Source: Massilia solisilvae (GTDB lineage: Bacteria > Pseudomonadota > Gammaproteobacteria > Burkholderiales > Burkholderiaceae_D). Taken from it: DNA of 64,000 nucleotides. The stretch is taken from NCBI RefSeq assembly GCF_024753215.1, contig NZ_JANUGV010000002.1, positions 310,001 through 374,000 of the forward strand. Reading direction: 5' to 3'. This document shows, piece after piece, positions 52,566 to 62,040 of this stretch (positions within the stretch are counted from its first letter, which is position 1; the number at the start of each line of letters is the position of its first letter). The notes beneath the pieces were generated by a model. It was given only the letters and a program-made list of their open reading frames with translations, did no database searches and was not told the DNA's origin. The translations under genes and the position numbers were made by a program.

Positions 52566-54077
52566 ATGACCAAAAGAATTCTCATACTGTCGGTATTTGT
52601 TGTCGCATCTTGCGGACTGGCCTACGAACTGATCGCCGGCGCTCTGTCGAGCTACCTGCTGGGCGACTCGATCCTGCAGTTCTCGACCATTATCGGCTGC
52701 TACCTGTTTGCGATGGGCGTGGGTGCGCACATCTCCAAGTACGTGCGCGACGAAGACGTGTTGGCGCGCTTCATCGACATCGAACTGGCCGTGGGCCTGA
52801 TCGGCGGCATGTCGGCGGCGCTGCTGTTCATGACCTTTTCGTGGATGACCGCGCCGTTTCGCACGCTGCTGTACGTGCTGGTGTTCATGGTCGGCGCGCT
52901 GGTGGGCATGGAAGTGCCGCTGGTGATGCGCGCCCTGAACGCGCGCCGCACCGAATTCAACGAGCTGGTAAGCCGCGTGCTGACCTTCGACTACCTTGGC
53001 GCGCTGGCCGTGTCGCTGCTGTTCCCGCTGGTGCTGGCGCCATACCTGGGTCTGGTGCGCACCGGCTTTTTGTTCGGAATGCTCAACGTGGGTGTCGCCT
53101 TCTGGACGCTCTACACCTTCCGCCGGGAGCTGGCCAACGCGGCCGGGCGCGTGATGCGCGCCGCACTGGTGCTGTGCGCGCTGGCCGGCGGGTTCGTCGC
53201 TTCCGACCACATGGTGGAGTGGGGCGAGCATGGCCTGTTCGGCGACGAAGTGATCTACTCGACCACCACCCCTTACCAGCGGCTCGTGATCACGCGCTGG
53301 AAGGACGACCTGCGCCTGTACATCAACGGCAACCTGCAGTTCTCGTCGCGCGACGAATACCGCTACCACGAGGCGCTGGTGCACCCGATGCTCACCGCGC
53401 TGCCATGGGCGAAAAGCGTGCTGGTGCTGGGCGGCGGCGATGGCCTGGCGCTGCGCGAGATCCTGCGCTACCCGAACATCAAGCAGGTGACGCTGGTGGA
53501 CCTCGATCCTGCGATGACGCGTGCATTCACCACCCGGCCGGAACTGGTCAAACTGAACCACGGCTCGTTTTCCGATCCGCGCGTGAAGGTGATCAATGCG
53601 GACGCCGCGGTCTGGCTGCAGAACAGCGACGGCATGTTCGACGCGGCCGTGGTGGACTTCCCGGACCCGTCCAGCTTCGCGCTCGGCAAACTGTATTCGG
53701 TGCCGTTCTTCGGCATGCTGAAAAAGCACTTGTCGCAGAACGGCCTGGTGGTGGTGCAGTCCACATCGCCCTTCTTTGCGCCGCACGCCTACTGGACCAT
53801 CGACGCGACGCTGCGCGACGTTGGCTTGTCGACCTGGCCCTACCACGCCTACGTGCCTTCGTTCGGCGAATGGGGCTTCATCCTGGCGTCGCCCCAGCCG
53901 CGCTACACGCCGCCTGAGCGCTATGCGCTGCCGATGCGCTACCTGAACGCGGACACCACGCGCGAGATGTTCAGCTTCCCGCCCGACATGCAGCGCCTGC
54001 AGATGCAGCCCAACCGCCTGAACACCCAGTCGCTGGTGCGCGAGTTCGAGCAGGACTGGCGGCAGGTGATCCGCTGA
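52566..54077 (+). CDS. Membrane-anchored spermidine-synthase-like aminopropyltransferase
   Basis: A 503-residue protein. Residues 1-205 hold about 6-7 membrane helices. The C-terminal part is a spermidine-synthase fold: YQRLVITRWKDDLRLYINGNLQFSSRDEYRYHEALVHP, the donor-site LVLGGGDGLALREILRY, VTLVDLDPAM and DAAVVDFPDPSS. These acidic residues are where spermidine synthases bind decarboxylated SAM and the amine. The nearby speD could supply the donor. Its stop overlaps the next start (TGATG). Confidence 0.88.
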   Translation: MTKRILILSVFVVASCGLAYELIAGALSSYLLGDSILQFSTIIGCYLFAMGVGAHISKYVRDEDVLARFIDIELAVGLIGGMSAALLFMTFSWMTAPFRTLLYVLVFMVGALVGMEVPLVMRALNARRTEFNELVSRVLTFDYLGALAVSLLFPLVLAPYLGLVRTGFLFGMLNVGVAFWTLYTFRRELANAAGRVMRAALVLCALAGGFVASDHMVEWGEHGLFGDEVIYSTTTPYQRLVITRWKDDLRLYINGNLQFSSRDEYRYHEALVHPMLTALPWAKSVLVLGGGDGLALREILRYPNIKQVTLVDLDPAMTRAFTTRPELVKLNHGSFSDPRVKVINADAAVWLQNSDGMFDAAVVDFPDPSSFALGKLYSVPFFGMLKKHLSQNGLVVVQSTSPFFAPHAYWTIDATLRDVGLSTWPYHAYVPSFGEWGFILASPQPRYTPPERYALPMRYLNADTTREMFSFPPDMQRLQMQPNRLNTQSLVREFEQDWRQVIR

Positions 54078-55687
54078 TGGACCGGCGTTCGTTCCTGGCG
54101 TTGGGCGGGGCGGCGGGGGTATCGGGACTGGCCGGCGCTGCCGGCTTCCTGCGCTGGCAGGAGATCGATGCGAGCGTGGCCTATCCCGGCCGCGACGAGG
54201 GCCACTACCTGCGCGACCGGCGCCGGCTGCCGCCGCCGTCGGGCGAGGTGAGCACCGACGTGCTGATCCTCGGCTCGGGCATCGGCGGCCTGTCGGCGGC
54301 GTGGAAGCTGAACCACGAAGGGCACCGCGACTTCCTGATGATCGACGGGCCGCAACCGTTCGGGAACGCGGCCGGCGGGCACTTCGGCGAATATGCCTAC
54401 CCAACGGGCGCGCACTACCTGCCGCTGCCGTCGCCGGAATCGACGCACGTGCGCGAGATTTTGTTCGACCTGGGGATCATCCAGCGCGACCCGTTCGCGG
54501 AAAAGCCGTACTACGACGAGCGCTTCATCCTGCACGCGCCGGAGGAGCGGCTGCTCCTCAATGGCCGCTGGCAGGACGGCTTCATCCCGACCGAAGGCGT
54601 GCCCGAACACGAACTGGCCGAGCACCGGCGCTTTTTCGCGGAGGTGGAACGGCTGCGGCGCCTGCGCGGCGCCGACGGGCGCAGGCCGTTCGTGTTCCCG
54701 ACGGTCCAGTCGTCGATCGACCCCGAGTGGCAGGCGCTCGACGGGATCACGCTCAAGCAATGGCTGGAACGGGAAGGGTACAAGTCGTCCACGCTGCATT
54801 GGTACCTGAATTACTGCTGCCGCGACGATTACGGTACGCGCTATGACAAGGTCTCGGCCTGGGCCGGGCTGCACTACTACTGCAGCCGTTGGGGGCAGGC
54901 GGCCAACTCGGGTAACGGCGCCTGGCTCACGTGGCCGGGTGGCCTGTCGCCGCTGGCCGAGGCGATGGCGCGGCGCGCCAAGGCGCCGCGCAGGGCCGGC
55001 ACCGCGGTCTCGCTCAAGCGCACCGGGCAGGGCGTGGAGGCCCTGTGCTTTACGCTGGAGGGCGGCAAACCCCGCACCTACCTGGCCAGGGCGCGCAAGG
55101 CGATCTGCGCGATGCCGCTGTACGTGGCCTCGCGCGTGGTCGAATCGATTGGCGACTATGGCTTTGACGCCAAGCGCCACATGCCAAGCTATGCGCCCTG
55201 GATGGTGGCAAACTTCCTGATGAAGGCGTTCCCGGCCGAGCGCCCCGCCATGCCGCTGTGCTGGGATAACGTGGTGTACGACGAACCGGGCCTGGGCTAC
55301 GTGGTCTCAACCCACCAGGACATCCGCGTGACGCCGCCGGAAAAGTCGGTGTTTACGGCCTACGTGGCGCTGTCGGACCGCACGCCGGACCAGGCGCGCA
55401 AATGGCTGATGAAGGCCACGGCTGGCGAGCTGGTGGAGCTGGCCAGCCGCGACCTGAAGACCGCTTATGGCTGGAAGTTCGCGCCGTGCGTGGAGCGGGT
55501 GGACATTACGCTGCGCGGGCACGCGATGGCCGCGCCGCTGCCGGGCTTCCGCTCCAACACGGGACTGCGCGCGCTGCGCGAGGCGGACGGGCCGATCGTG
55601 TTTGCGCACGCCGACCTGTCCGGCTTTTCCGTGTTCGAAGAAGCGGCGTGGTGGGGCATACAAGCCGCGCAGCGCGCTTTGGTTTGA
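54077..55687 (+). CDS. Tat-exported FAD-dependent oxidoreductase
   Basis: A 536-residue protein with a Tat signal (DRRSFLALGGAAGVSGLAGAAG). An FAD-binding Rossmann motif (VLILGSGIGGLSAAWKL) follows, then a large amine-oxidase-like domain with GHFGEYAYPTGAHYLPLP and the C-terminal FAD-contact GPIVFAHADLSGFSVFEEAAW. Export suggests that it oxidises an amine or related compound outside the inner membrane. It is coupled to the aminopropyltransferase gene. Its stop (55685-55687) lies in a family 1 repeat. Confidence 0.88.
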   Translation: MDRRSFLALGGAAGVSGLAGAAGFLRWQEIDASVAYPGRDEGHYLRDRRRLPPPSGEVSTDVLILGSGIGGLSAAWKLNHEGHRDFLMIDGPQPFGNAAGGHFGEYAYPTGAHYLPLPSPESTHVREILFDLGIIQRDPFAEKPYYDERFILHAPEERLLLNGRWQDGFIPTEGVPEHELAEHRRFFAEVERLRRLRGADGRRPFVFPTVQSSIDPEWQALDGITLKQWLEREGYKSSTLHWYLNYCCRDDYGTRYDKVSAWAGLHYYCSRWGQAANSGNGAWLTWPGGLSPLAEAMARRAKAPRRAGTAVSLKRTGQGVEALCFTLEGGKPRTYLARARKAICAMPLYVASRVVESIGDYGFDAKRHMPSYAPWMVANFLMKAFPAERPAMPLCWDNVVYDEPGLGYVVSTHQDIRVTPPEKSVFTAYVALSDRTPDQARKWLMKATAGELVELASRDLKTAYGWKFAPCVERVDITLRGHAMAAPLPGFRSNTGLRALREADGPIVFAHADLSGFSVFEEAAWWGIQAAQRALV

Positions 55688-55766
55688 ACGCGTGGGCAGG
55701 AGACCTGCCCACCCTACGAGAGCATCAGCCGTAGGGTGGGCAGATTCTCTGCCCACGCGTCCAAAT
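55683..55766. repeat. Dispersed palindromic repeat, family 1 (arms in reversed order)
   Basis: Here TTGAACGCGTGGGC...GCCCACCCTAC comes first and GTAGGGTGGGC...GCCCACGCGT second, the reverse of the usual order. The TTGA at the left edge supplies the stop of the FAD oxidoreductase. Confidence 0.9.
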
Positions 55767-55774
55767 TGCGCTGG

Positions 55775-57571
55775 CTACTTCGCTGCGCCAGGCTCCGCCA
55801 CCAAGGCCGCCTCATGCGCGGCCCGCTCCTGGTTGATGATGCGGTCAACCAGCCGTTCCTCCAGCCCCACCGATTCAAGCACGAAGGCCGACAGCTGCAG
55901 GCTCGCTTCCAGCGTCTCGGGCACGACCACCGACGCACCGGCCAGCCTGAGCGCGCGGGCGTGCTTCTCGTCGCGCGAGCGCACGAACAGCCGCACATGC
56001 GGGAACTCGCGCCGGATACCGCGCACTGCCTGCAGTGCCGATGCCGGATGGTCCATGGTGAGCACGATGGCCGGCGCCTCGTCGGCGTGTACGCGCTTGA
56101 GCAGCTCCGACCGCGCGGCATTGCCGAAATAGACCGGGATGCCCTGCGCGTGCAGTTTCGACACGAGCTTGGCATTGTTCTCGAACGCGACGTATTCGAT
56201 GCCCTGGTCGGCGAGCAGCTTGGCCAGCTGCTGGCCCACGCGACCGAAGCCGGCGATGATGATGCGCCCGCGCGCGCCTTCGAGCGCGCTGTCGTCGAGC
56301 TGCGCTGCCTCCTCGTGTTCCTTGCTTTCCCAGCGCTCGCCAATGGAACGGCCAATGCGCGCCAGGAGCGGCGTAATGAACAGCGACAGGCCAACCGCCA
56401 GCATCACGCGCGCACCCAGGCCGGGGTCGAGCAGCTTGGAGGTGACCGCGTAGCCGATCACGATGAACGCGAATTCACCGCCCTGGCCCAGCAGCAGGCC
56501 GCCCTCGATTGCGCGGCCCCACGACAGGCGGCCGATGCGAAACAACAGCGTGACCACGACGGCCTTGAGCGCCACCAGACCGACCACCGCGCCTGCCAGC
56601 CAGAGCGGCGCCTGCACTATCTGGCGCGCGTCCATGTTCATGCCGACGCTCATGAAGAACAGCCCCATGAGCAGCCCCTTGAACGGCTCGACCATCAGCT
56701 CGACTTCGTGTTTGAACTCGGTCTCGGCCAGCAGCAGGCCGGCGATCAGCGCGCCCAGCGCCATCGACAGGCCGAACATGGCCGACAGGCTGGCAATGCC
56801 AAAGGTGGACAGGAGGATGAGCGCCATGAACACGTCCGGCTGGCGGTGCCGTGCGAACGCGCGAAACAGCGGATGGATGACGCGGCCGCCCGCCAGGTAG
56901 ATCAGCGCAATCGCCACGCCGGCCTTGAGCATGGCGCCCAGCGCGGCCATCAGCACGCCGTCGGTGCCGCCGGTGCCGAGCGCGCCGATCAGGATCAGGA
57001 TCGGCACCACGGCCAGGTCCTGCAGCATCAGCACCGCGAACGCGGCCTGTCCCAGCCGGGTGCCGGTGGCCTGCTGCTCGCCCATCAGCTGCATCACGAC
57101 CGCGGTGGACGAGAGCGACAGCACCAGGCCCAGGATCATCGAGGCCACCGTGTCCTGGCCGAGCAGCCATGCCGCGCCGCCGATGAGCAGGGCGCTGGCC
57201 ACCACCTGCGCCGCGCCCGCGCCGAACACCCAGCGCCGCATGGCCCACAGCCGCGCGGCCGACAGTTCAAGCCCGATCATGAACATCAGGAACAGCACGC
57301 CCAGCTCGGCCAGCATGGAGACGCCTTCGCCGCTGGGGAAGGTGAGGTAGCCCAGCAGCGGCACCTGCGGCGCCAGCAGCCCGAGCCCGAACGGGCCGAC
57401 CAGCGTGCCAACGGCGAGGAAGCCCAGCACCTGGTTGATGCGCAGGCGCTGCAGTGTCGGGATCAGGATGCCGGCGAGGGTCAGGAACAGCAGGATCTCG
57501 CGGAGAAAGGGAAAGGCGTGTTGCTCTTGCACTGGTGTGTGGTCCTCTGCAGACGTTGAAAGACGTTCCAT
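55775..57571 (-). CDS. KefB-type monovalent cation:proton antiporter (CPA2) with TrkA-N domain
   Basis: A 598-residue antiporter. About 12-13 helices include VLGFLAVGTLVGPFGLGLL, ELGVLFLMFMIGLELS and MILGLVLSLSSTAVVMQLM, followed by a C-terminal RCK/TrkA-N domain with IIIAGFGRVGQQLAKLLADQG. The family exchanges K+ (or Na+) for H+, and the Rossmann domain senses nucleotides or glutathione adducts. No ancillary KefF/G gene adjoins. Confidence 0.9.
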   Translation of the reverse strand: MERLSTSAEDHTPVQEQHAFPFLREILLFLTLAGILIPTLQRLRINQVLGFLAVGTLVGPFGLGLLAPQVPLLGYLTFPSGEGVSMLAELGVLFLMFMIGLELSAARLWAMRRWVFGAGAAQVVASALLIGGAAWLLGQDTVASMILGLVLSLSSTAVVMQLMGEQQATGTRLGQAAFAVLMLQDLAVVPILILIGALGTGGTDGVLMAALGAMLKAGVAIALIYLAGGRVIHPLFRAFARHRQPDVFMALILLSTFGIASLSAMFGLSMALGALIAGLLLAETEFKHEVELMVEPFKGLLMGLFFMSVGMNMDARQIVQAPLWLAGAVVGLVALKAVVVTLLFRIGRLSWGRAIEGGLLLGQGGEFAFIVIGYAVTSKLLDPGLGARVMLAVGLSLFITPLLARIGRSIGERWESKEHEEAAQLDDSALEGARGRIIIAGFGRVGQQLAKLLADQGIEYVAFENNAKLVSKLHAQGIPVYFGNAARSELLKRVHADEAPAIVLTMDHPASALQAVRGIRREFPHVRLFVRSRDEKHARALRLAGASVVVPETLEASLQLSAFVLESVGLEERLVDRIINQERAAHEAALVAEPGAAK

Positions 57572-57665
57572 TTTATAACGGCCGCTTGCGGGCTCCGCGT
57601 TTTACGAGGCCGCGCTACACTCGTTCCCGAAGAAGCATCCTGTCTTTTTTGAGGAGGAAAAGCGA

Positions 57666-58109
57666 ATGCAAACGACCTGGATTCTCACCGCGGACAGCAG
57701 CCGCGCGCGCATTTTCGAACTGTCGCCAGACGACGGCCACCTGCAGGAAATCGAGGACATGCTCAACCCCGAAGGGCGCTTGATGGACCAAGAGATCAAT
57801 GCCGAGCCCAAGGGGCGGTTTTACGGCAAGGGCGAGCGGGTGATGGGGCACACGGCCGAGTCGGACGTGGAGCCGACCCAGAAGGCCGCCGAGCGCTTTT
57901 CCAAGCGCGTGGCCGATCACCTGGACCACTGCCGCAACGAGCATCGCTTCGACAAGCTGCGCGTGGTGGCGGCGCCGCGCATGCTGGGGCTGATTCGCGA
58001 GAACATGAGCAAGGAAGTGCAGAAGATGGTGGAGGAAGAGGTTGCCAAGGATATCTCCAGCATGAAGGAGCATGACATGGAGGAGTATCTGCGCAAGTAT
58101 CCGCATTGA
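57666..58109 (+). CDS. Host-attachment protein family (PF10116-like)
   Basis: A 147-residue protein: WILTADSSRARIFELS at the start, a variable linker, then FSKRVADHLDHCRNEHRFDKLRVVAAPRMLGLIRENM and a charged helical end. This is the pattern of proteins named after Agrobacterium AtsE, 'required for attachment to host cells', and related to eRF1-like folds. The biochemical role is unclear. The ATG follows GAGGAGGAAAAGCG. Confidence 0.85.
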   Translation: MQTTWILTADSSRARIFELSPDDGHLQEIEDMLNPEGRLMDQEINAEPKGRFYGKGERVMGHTAESDVEPTQKAAERFSKRVADHLDHCRNEHRFDKLRVVAAPRMLGLIRENMSKEVQKMVEEEVAKDISSMKEHDMEEYLRKYPH

Positions 58110-58120
58110 TCGGTGCGTCG

Positions 58121-58193
58121 GTAGGGTGGGCACTCGTGCCCACGCGTTCATCAGGCGGCGCGTGACACGGCGTGGGCTCGAGAGCCACCCTAC
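58121..58193. repeat. Dispersed palindromic repeat, family 1
   Basis: GTAGGGTGGGC...GCCCACGCGTTCA and a second arm ending CCACCCTAC. It lies 12 bases after the attachment-protein gene and just before a family 2 copy. Confidence 0.88.
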
Positions 58194-58225
58194 AGCTGGT
58201 CAGATCAACCGTTAGCACATACCAC

Positions 58226-58336
58226 GTCGTCCCCGCGCAGGCGGGGACCCATGCTGAGTGTGCCGAGGCGCGGTGCATGAAGCAAAGCGGTCGGCAAACG
58301 GTCTATGGGTCCCCGCCTTCGCGGGGACGACGTTCT
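58226..58336. repeat. Dispersed palindromic repeat, family 2
   Basis: CGTCGTCCCCGCGCAGGCGG... and ...GTCCCCGCCTTCGCGGGGACGACG in inverted order around a 60-base spacer. Families 1 and 2 thus sit side by side in this gap. Confidence 0.85.
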
Positions 58337-58362
58337 CAGGCTAACTCATCAAGCTGGCGGCG

Positions 58363-60699
58363 TTAGAAGCGCTTGACGTGAAACGCCTCCGCCGGCGCTT
58401 CTTCCTGCTGGCGGTGATCGCTCGCCACATGCTGCCGGGTTTCGGCGGCCATCTCCAGTTCCTCGATTTCCGGATCGGCCTCGTTGCGCAGCTCCAGGTA
58501 GCGGCCGAGCGCGTTGTCCAGCGTCGGCAGCAGGATCGCGCGCTCGCTGGTGAGCGCAGTGTAGGCCGGGCGCGCGGCGGCAAAGCCGCAGGCATGCGCC
58601 GGCCTGGCCTCGACGCGGCTTGCGTCCACCCCTGCGCGCTCGGCCGCCATGACCGCCAGGCCCGCCCACGTCACAGGGGGACCATTGGTCAGGTGCCAGA
58701 TACCGCGCTCGCGGTCGATCGCCAGGTCCAGGCAGGTGTGCACCAGGTCCGGCACGTAGGTCGGCGTCACCGTAATGTCGCTCGCGCCAGCGAACGGTTC
58801 GCCGCGCCCAAGCGCGTCCAGTGCCAGCGTGACGAAGTTGTACTTGTCCCAGGGGCCGAAGAAGGAGCTTGTGCGCACCACCAGTGCGTCCGGGTTCGCG
58901 TCCAGCACGCGCTCTTCTGCTTCCACTTTGCTCTTGCCGTACACATTGAGCGGCGCCACCGGATCGGATTCCACATAAGGCTCGCGGCGCGCGCCGTCGA
59001 ACACCAGGTCGCTCGAGAACGTGGTCAGGTGCACGCCGTGCCGGGCGCAGGCTGCGGCCAGCACCGCCGGGCCGACCGCGTTCTCGCGAAAGCAGCGCTC
59101 GGCGTCGATCTCGGCCTCGTCCACGCGCACGTAGCCGCTGGTGTTGATGACCGCCCAAGGCCGGTGCTGCGCCAACGCGCGTTCCACCGAGGCGGGATCC
59201 GCGATGTCCATGTCCTGACGCGACAGCAGCCGGTAGGCGATGTTGCGCTTGGCGCAGATGCGCGCGAACGCGCGGCCGAGAGTGCCGGTCGCGCCCGTGA
59301 TCAGGAGCGGCGCCGTGCCCATGCCGACCAGCGTGTGCCCGTCCGCCGAAATGGATGCGGGCACGTGGGACGTGGCCACCGGCGGGTGGCACAGGAAGCG
59401 CCCCGGCCGCCGCCACCAGCCCTGACCGCGCAGCACCGGGTGCGACAGCTGCCGGCCGGACGACAGCTCGCGCATCATCGCCGCCACCGCGGTCGGGCGC
59501 GGCGGCGTCGAGCGCACGTCGAACGGGCCTGGCTCGTAGTAGCCGCGGCACTCGGTCACCAGGCTGTTCCAGTCGAACGAGCCGAGCAGGGCCCAGACCG
59601 TCACCGCGCGCATGTCCACGCCGTTCAGGCGCGCCTCGTGCGCCGCCTCCCAAATCTCGAGCAGCCAGCGCAACTGGTCTTCGCGGTTGGCGTCGATGTG
59701 CGCTTCGGTCACGGCGATCGGCAGGCGGTAGCGCTCCCACACCTCGGTCAGCAGCGGTGCGATGCCGGGCGTGGGCGTGGCCAGCGCGCGCGAGGTTTCG
59801 ATGTCGGCGCAGGGCCGGCCATCGATCACGCCGCGGTGGTGCGGCGGGTAGCGTTCGGGCCGGTGGTCGAGCCAACGCTCGCTCGTCACGTAGTAGTTGA
59901 CGCCGACGATGTCGGGCGGGCAGGGGTTGTCGCGGAACCAGAGGATCTCGGCGGCGTCGATGCCGCTGCGCGTCAGGTAGTCCCACAGCGCGTGGTCGGT
60001 CCCGACCCTTCCGCACAGCAGGTCCCACGCGAGCCAGCGGCGCAGGTTGTAGAACTCGGCGACGTCTGCCATTTCGGGCGTGCTGTAGGTTTTGCCCAGG
60101 TCATCGGTCTGGACCAGCCTGGCGTTGGGGTTGACCGCGCGGATCGCGCGCATCGACAGCACCACCGCGCGGCACTGGTTCAGCAGCGCCTGGATGAAGG
60201 TGCGGTCGTCGCGGCCATGCGGGTACCACAGGCCGTACAGCCCTGCAAAGCGGGCAGTGGTACAGGGTTCGTTGACCGGGGTGTAGTACTCGAGCCAGGG
60301 ATAGCGGGCGGCGACGGCGCCGGCGTATTCGGCCAGCTGCGGCGCAAATGCGGGGTCGAGCAGGCTGGTGTGGCGCGGGCCACTGCCGTGGTGGACCAGG
60401 CCCGCAATCGGGGTCACGCCGGCGTCGCGCAGCGCGCGCAGGCGTTCGTCGGCCCAGCTCCAGTCGGCCCTGGACAGGCCGTCCGGCGCGGTGCGCTCCC
60501 ACAGGACCGGATAGCGGATCGCGCGGATGCCCAGCGCGGCGAAGCGGGCGATGTCGTCGAAACGGCTCGCATGCCCGTTGCGGTCGAGCTGGCTGAAATA
60601 GTCGTCGCGGACGCGGTTGACGGTACATTCGAGGCCGCCCCATAGTTCAAGCGGGCGGGATTGGCTGTTCGTGCTCGAGTTTTTATGCATACTCACCAT
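58363..60699 (-). CDS. Fusion protein: GH1-like glycosidase plus RmlD-like (dTDP-4-dehydrorhamnose reductase) domain
   Basis: A protein of about 778 residues. The N-terminal 440 are a GH1-like barrel: acid/base in YTPVNEPC (NEP), and a nucleophile candidate in AVTEAHID where GH1 enzymes have TENG. From about 455 an SDR domain of RmlD type begins (LLITGATGTLGRAFARIC), with catalytic YGKSK, an NxSGY region and a closing TALTSERAILL. The start is uncertain: ATG at 60699 (MVSMHKN) or 60690. No signal peptide. Hydrolysis coupled to sugar-nucleotide reduction is possible but unproved. Confidence 0.82.
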   Translation of the reverse strand: MVSMHKNSSTNSQSRPLELWGGLECTVNRVRDDYFSQLDRNGHASRFDDIARFAALGIRAIRYPVLWERTAPDGLSRADWSWADERLRALRDAGVTPIAGLVHHGSGPRHTSLLDPAFAPQLAEYAGAVAARYPWLEYYTPVNEPCTTARFAGLYGLWYPHGRDDRTFIQALLNQCRAVVLSMRAIRAVNPNARLVQTDDLGKTYSTPEMADVAEFYNLRRWLAWDLLCGRVGTDHALWDYLTRSGIDAAEILWFRDNPCPPDIVGVNYYVTSERWLDHRPERYPPHHRGVIDGRPCADIETSRALATPTPGIAPLLTEVWERYRLPIAVTEAHIDANREDQLRWLLEIWEAAHEARLNGVDMRAVTVWALLGSFDWNSLVTECRGYYEPGPFDVRSTPPRPTAVAAMMRELSSGRQLSHPVLRGQGWWRRPGRFLCHPPVATSHVPASISADGHTLVGMGTAPLLITGATGTLGRAFARICAKRNIAYRLLSRQDMDIADPASVERALAQHRPWAVINTSGYVRVDEAEIDAERCFRENAVGPAVLAAACARHGVHLTTFSSDLVFDGARREPYVESDPVAPLNVYGKSKVEAEERVLDANPDALVVRTSSFFGPWDKYNFVTLALDALGRGEPFAGASDITVTPTYVPDLVHTCLDLAIDRERGIWHLTNGPPVTWAGLAVMAAERAGVDASRVEARPAHACGFAAARPAYTALTSERAILLPTLDNALGRYLELRNEADPEIEELEMAAETRQHVASDHRQQEEAPAEAFHVKRF

Positions 60700-60822
60700 T
60701 GTTAATGTTATTTCAACTGAGACAGCGGACCGCATCGAAAAGTTGACAGCGCCGCGTCAACCTGCAACCATGCGATCCATGAATTTCACGAAACCACATG
60801 CACTCCTTCGCTGGTGGCGCCG

Positions 60823-60850
60823 CTGACAGAGCGCGGCCGCTGGATATGAT
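60823..60850 (+). promoter_or_regulatory. Probable trpS promoter
   Basis: CTGACA (60823-60828), a 16-base spacer and TATGAT (60845-60850) form a good sigma70 promoter. Transcription should start near 60857, just before the leader terminator. Confidence 0.55.
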
Positions 60851-60865
60851 GTGAATTTCAATGAA

Positions 60866-60893
60866 CGCCGCCTCGATTCAGGTGGCGTTTTTT
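60866..60893 (+). terminator. Terminator-like hairpin in the trpS leader
   Basis: CGCCGCC (60866-60872) pairs with GGTGGCG (60881-60887), with one G-U pair, around an 8-base loop, followed by six T. It lies about 10 bases downstream of the predicted start site and 40 bases before the trpS start. No plus-strand gene ends here, which points to attenuation or a tiny RNA. Confidence 0.6.
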
Positions 60894-60932
60894 GTTGGCG
60901 CGGCAGGATCGAGGCATCACAAAGGAAACTCG

Positions 60933-61955
<1,023 letters not shown>

Positions 61956-62040
61956 CCACCCCGGCGCGGTCCCTGCCGCTGTTCAATTTGTTGAAATTGT
62001 GGCAATCTCAACGGCCTTCCCCATCAGAATGGAGGGTCAC

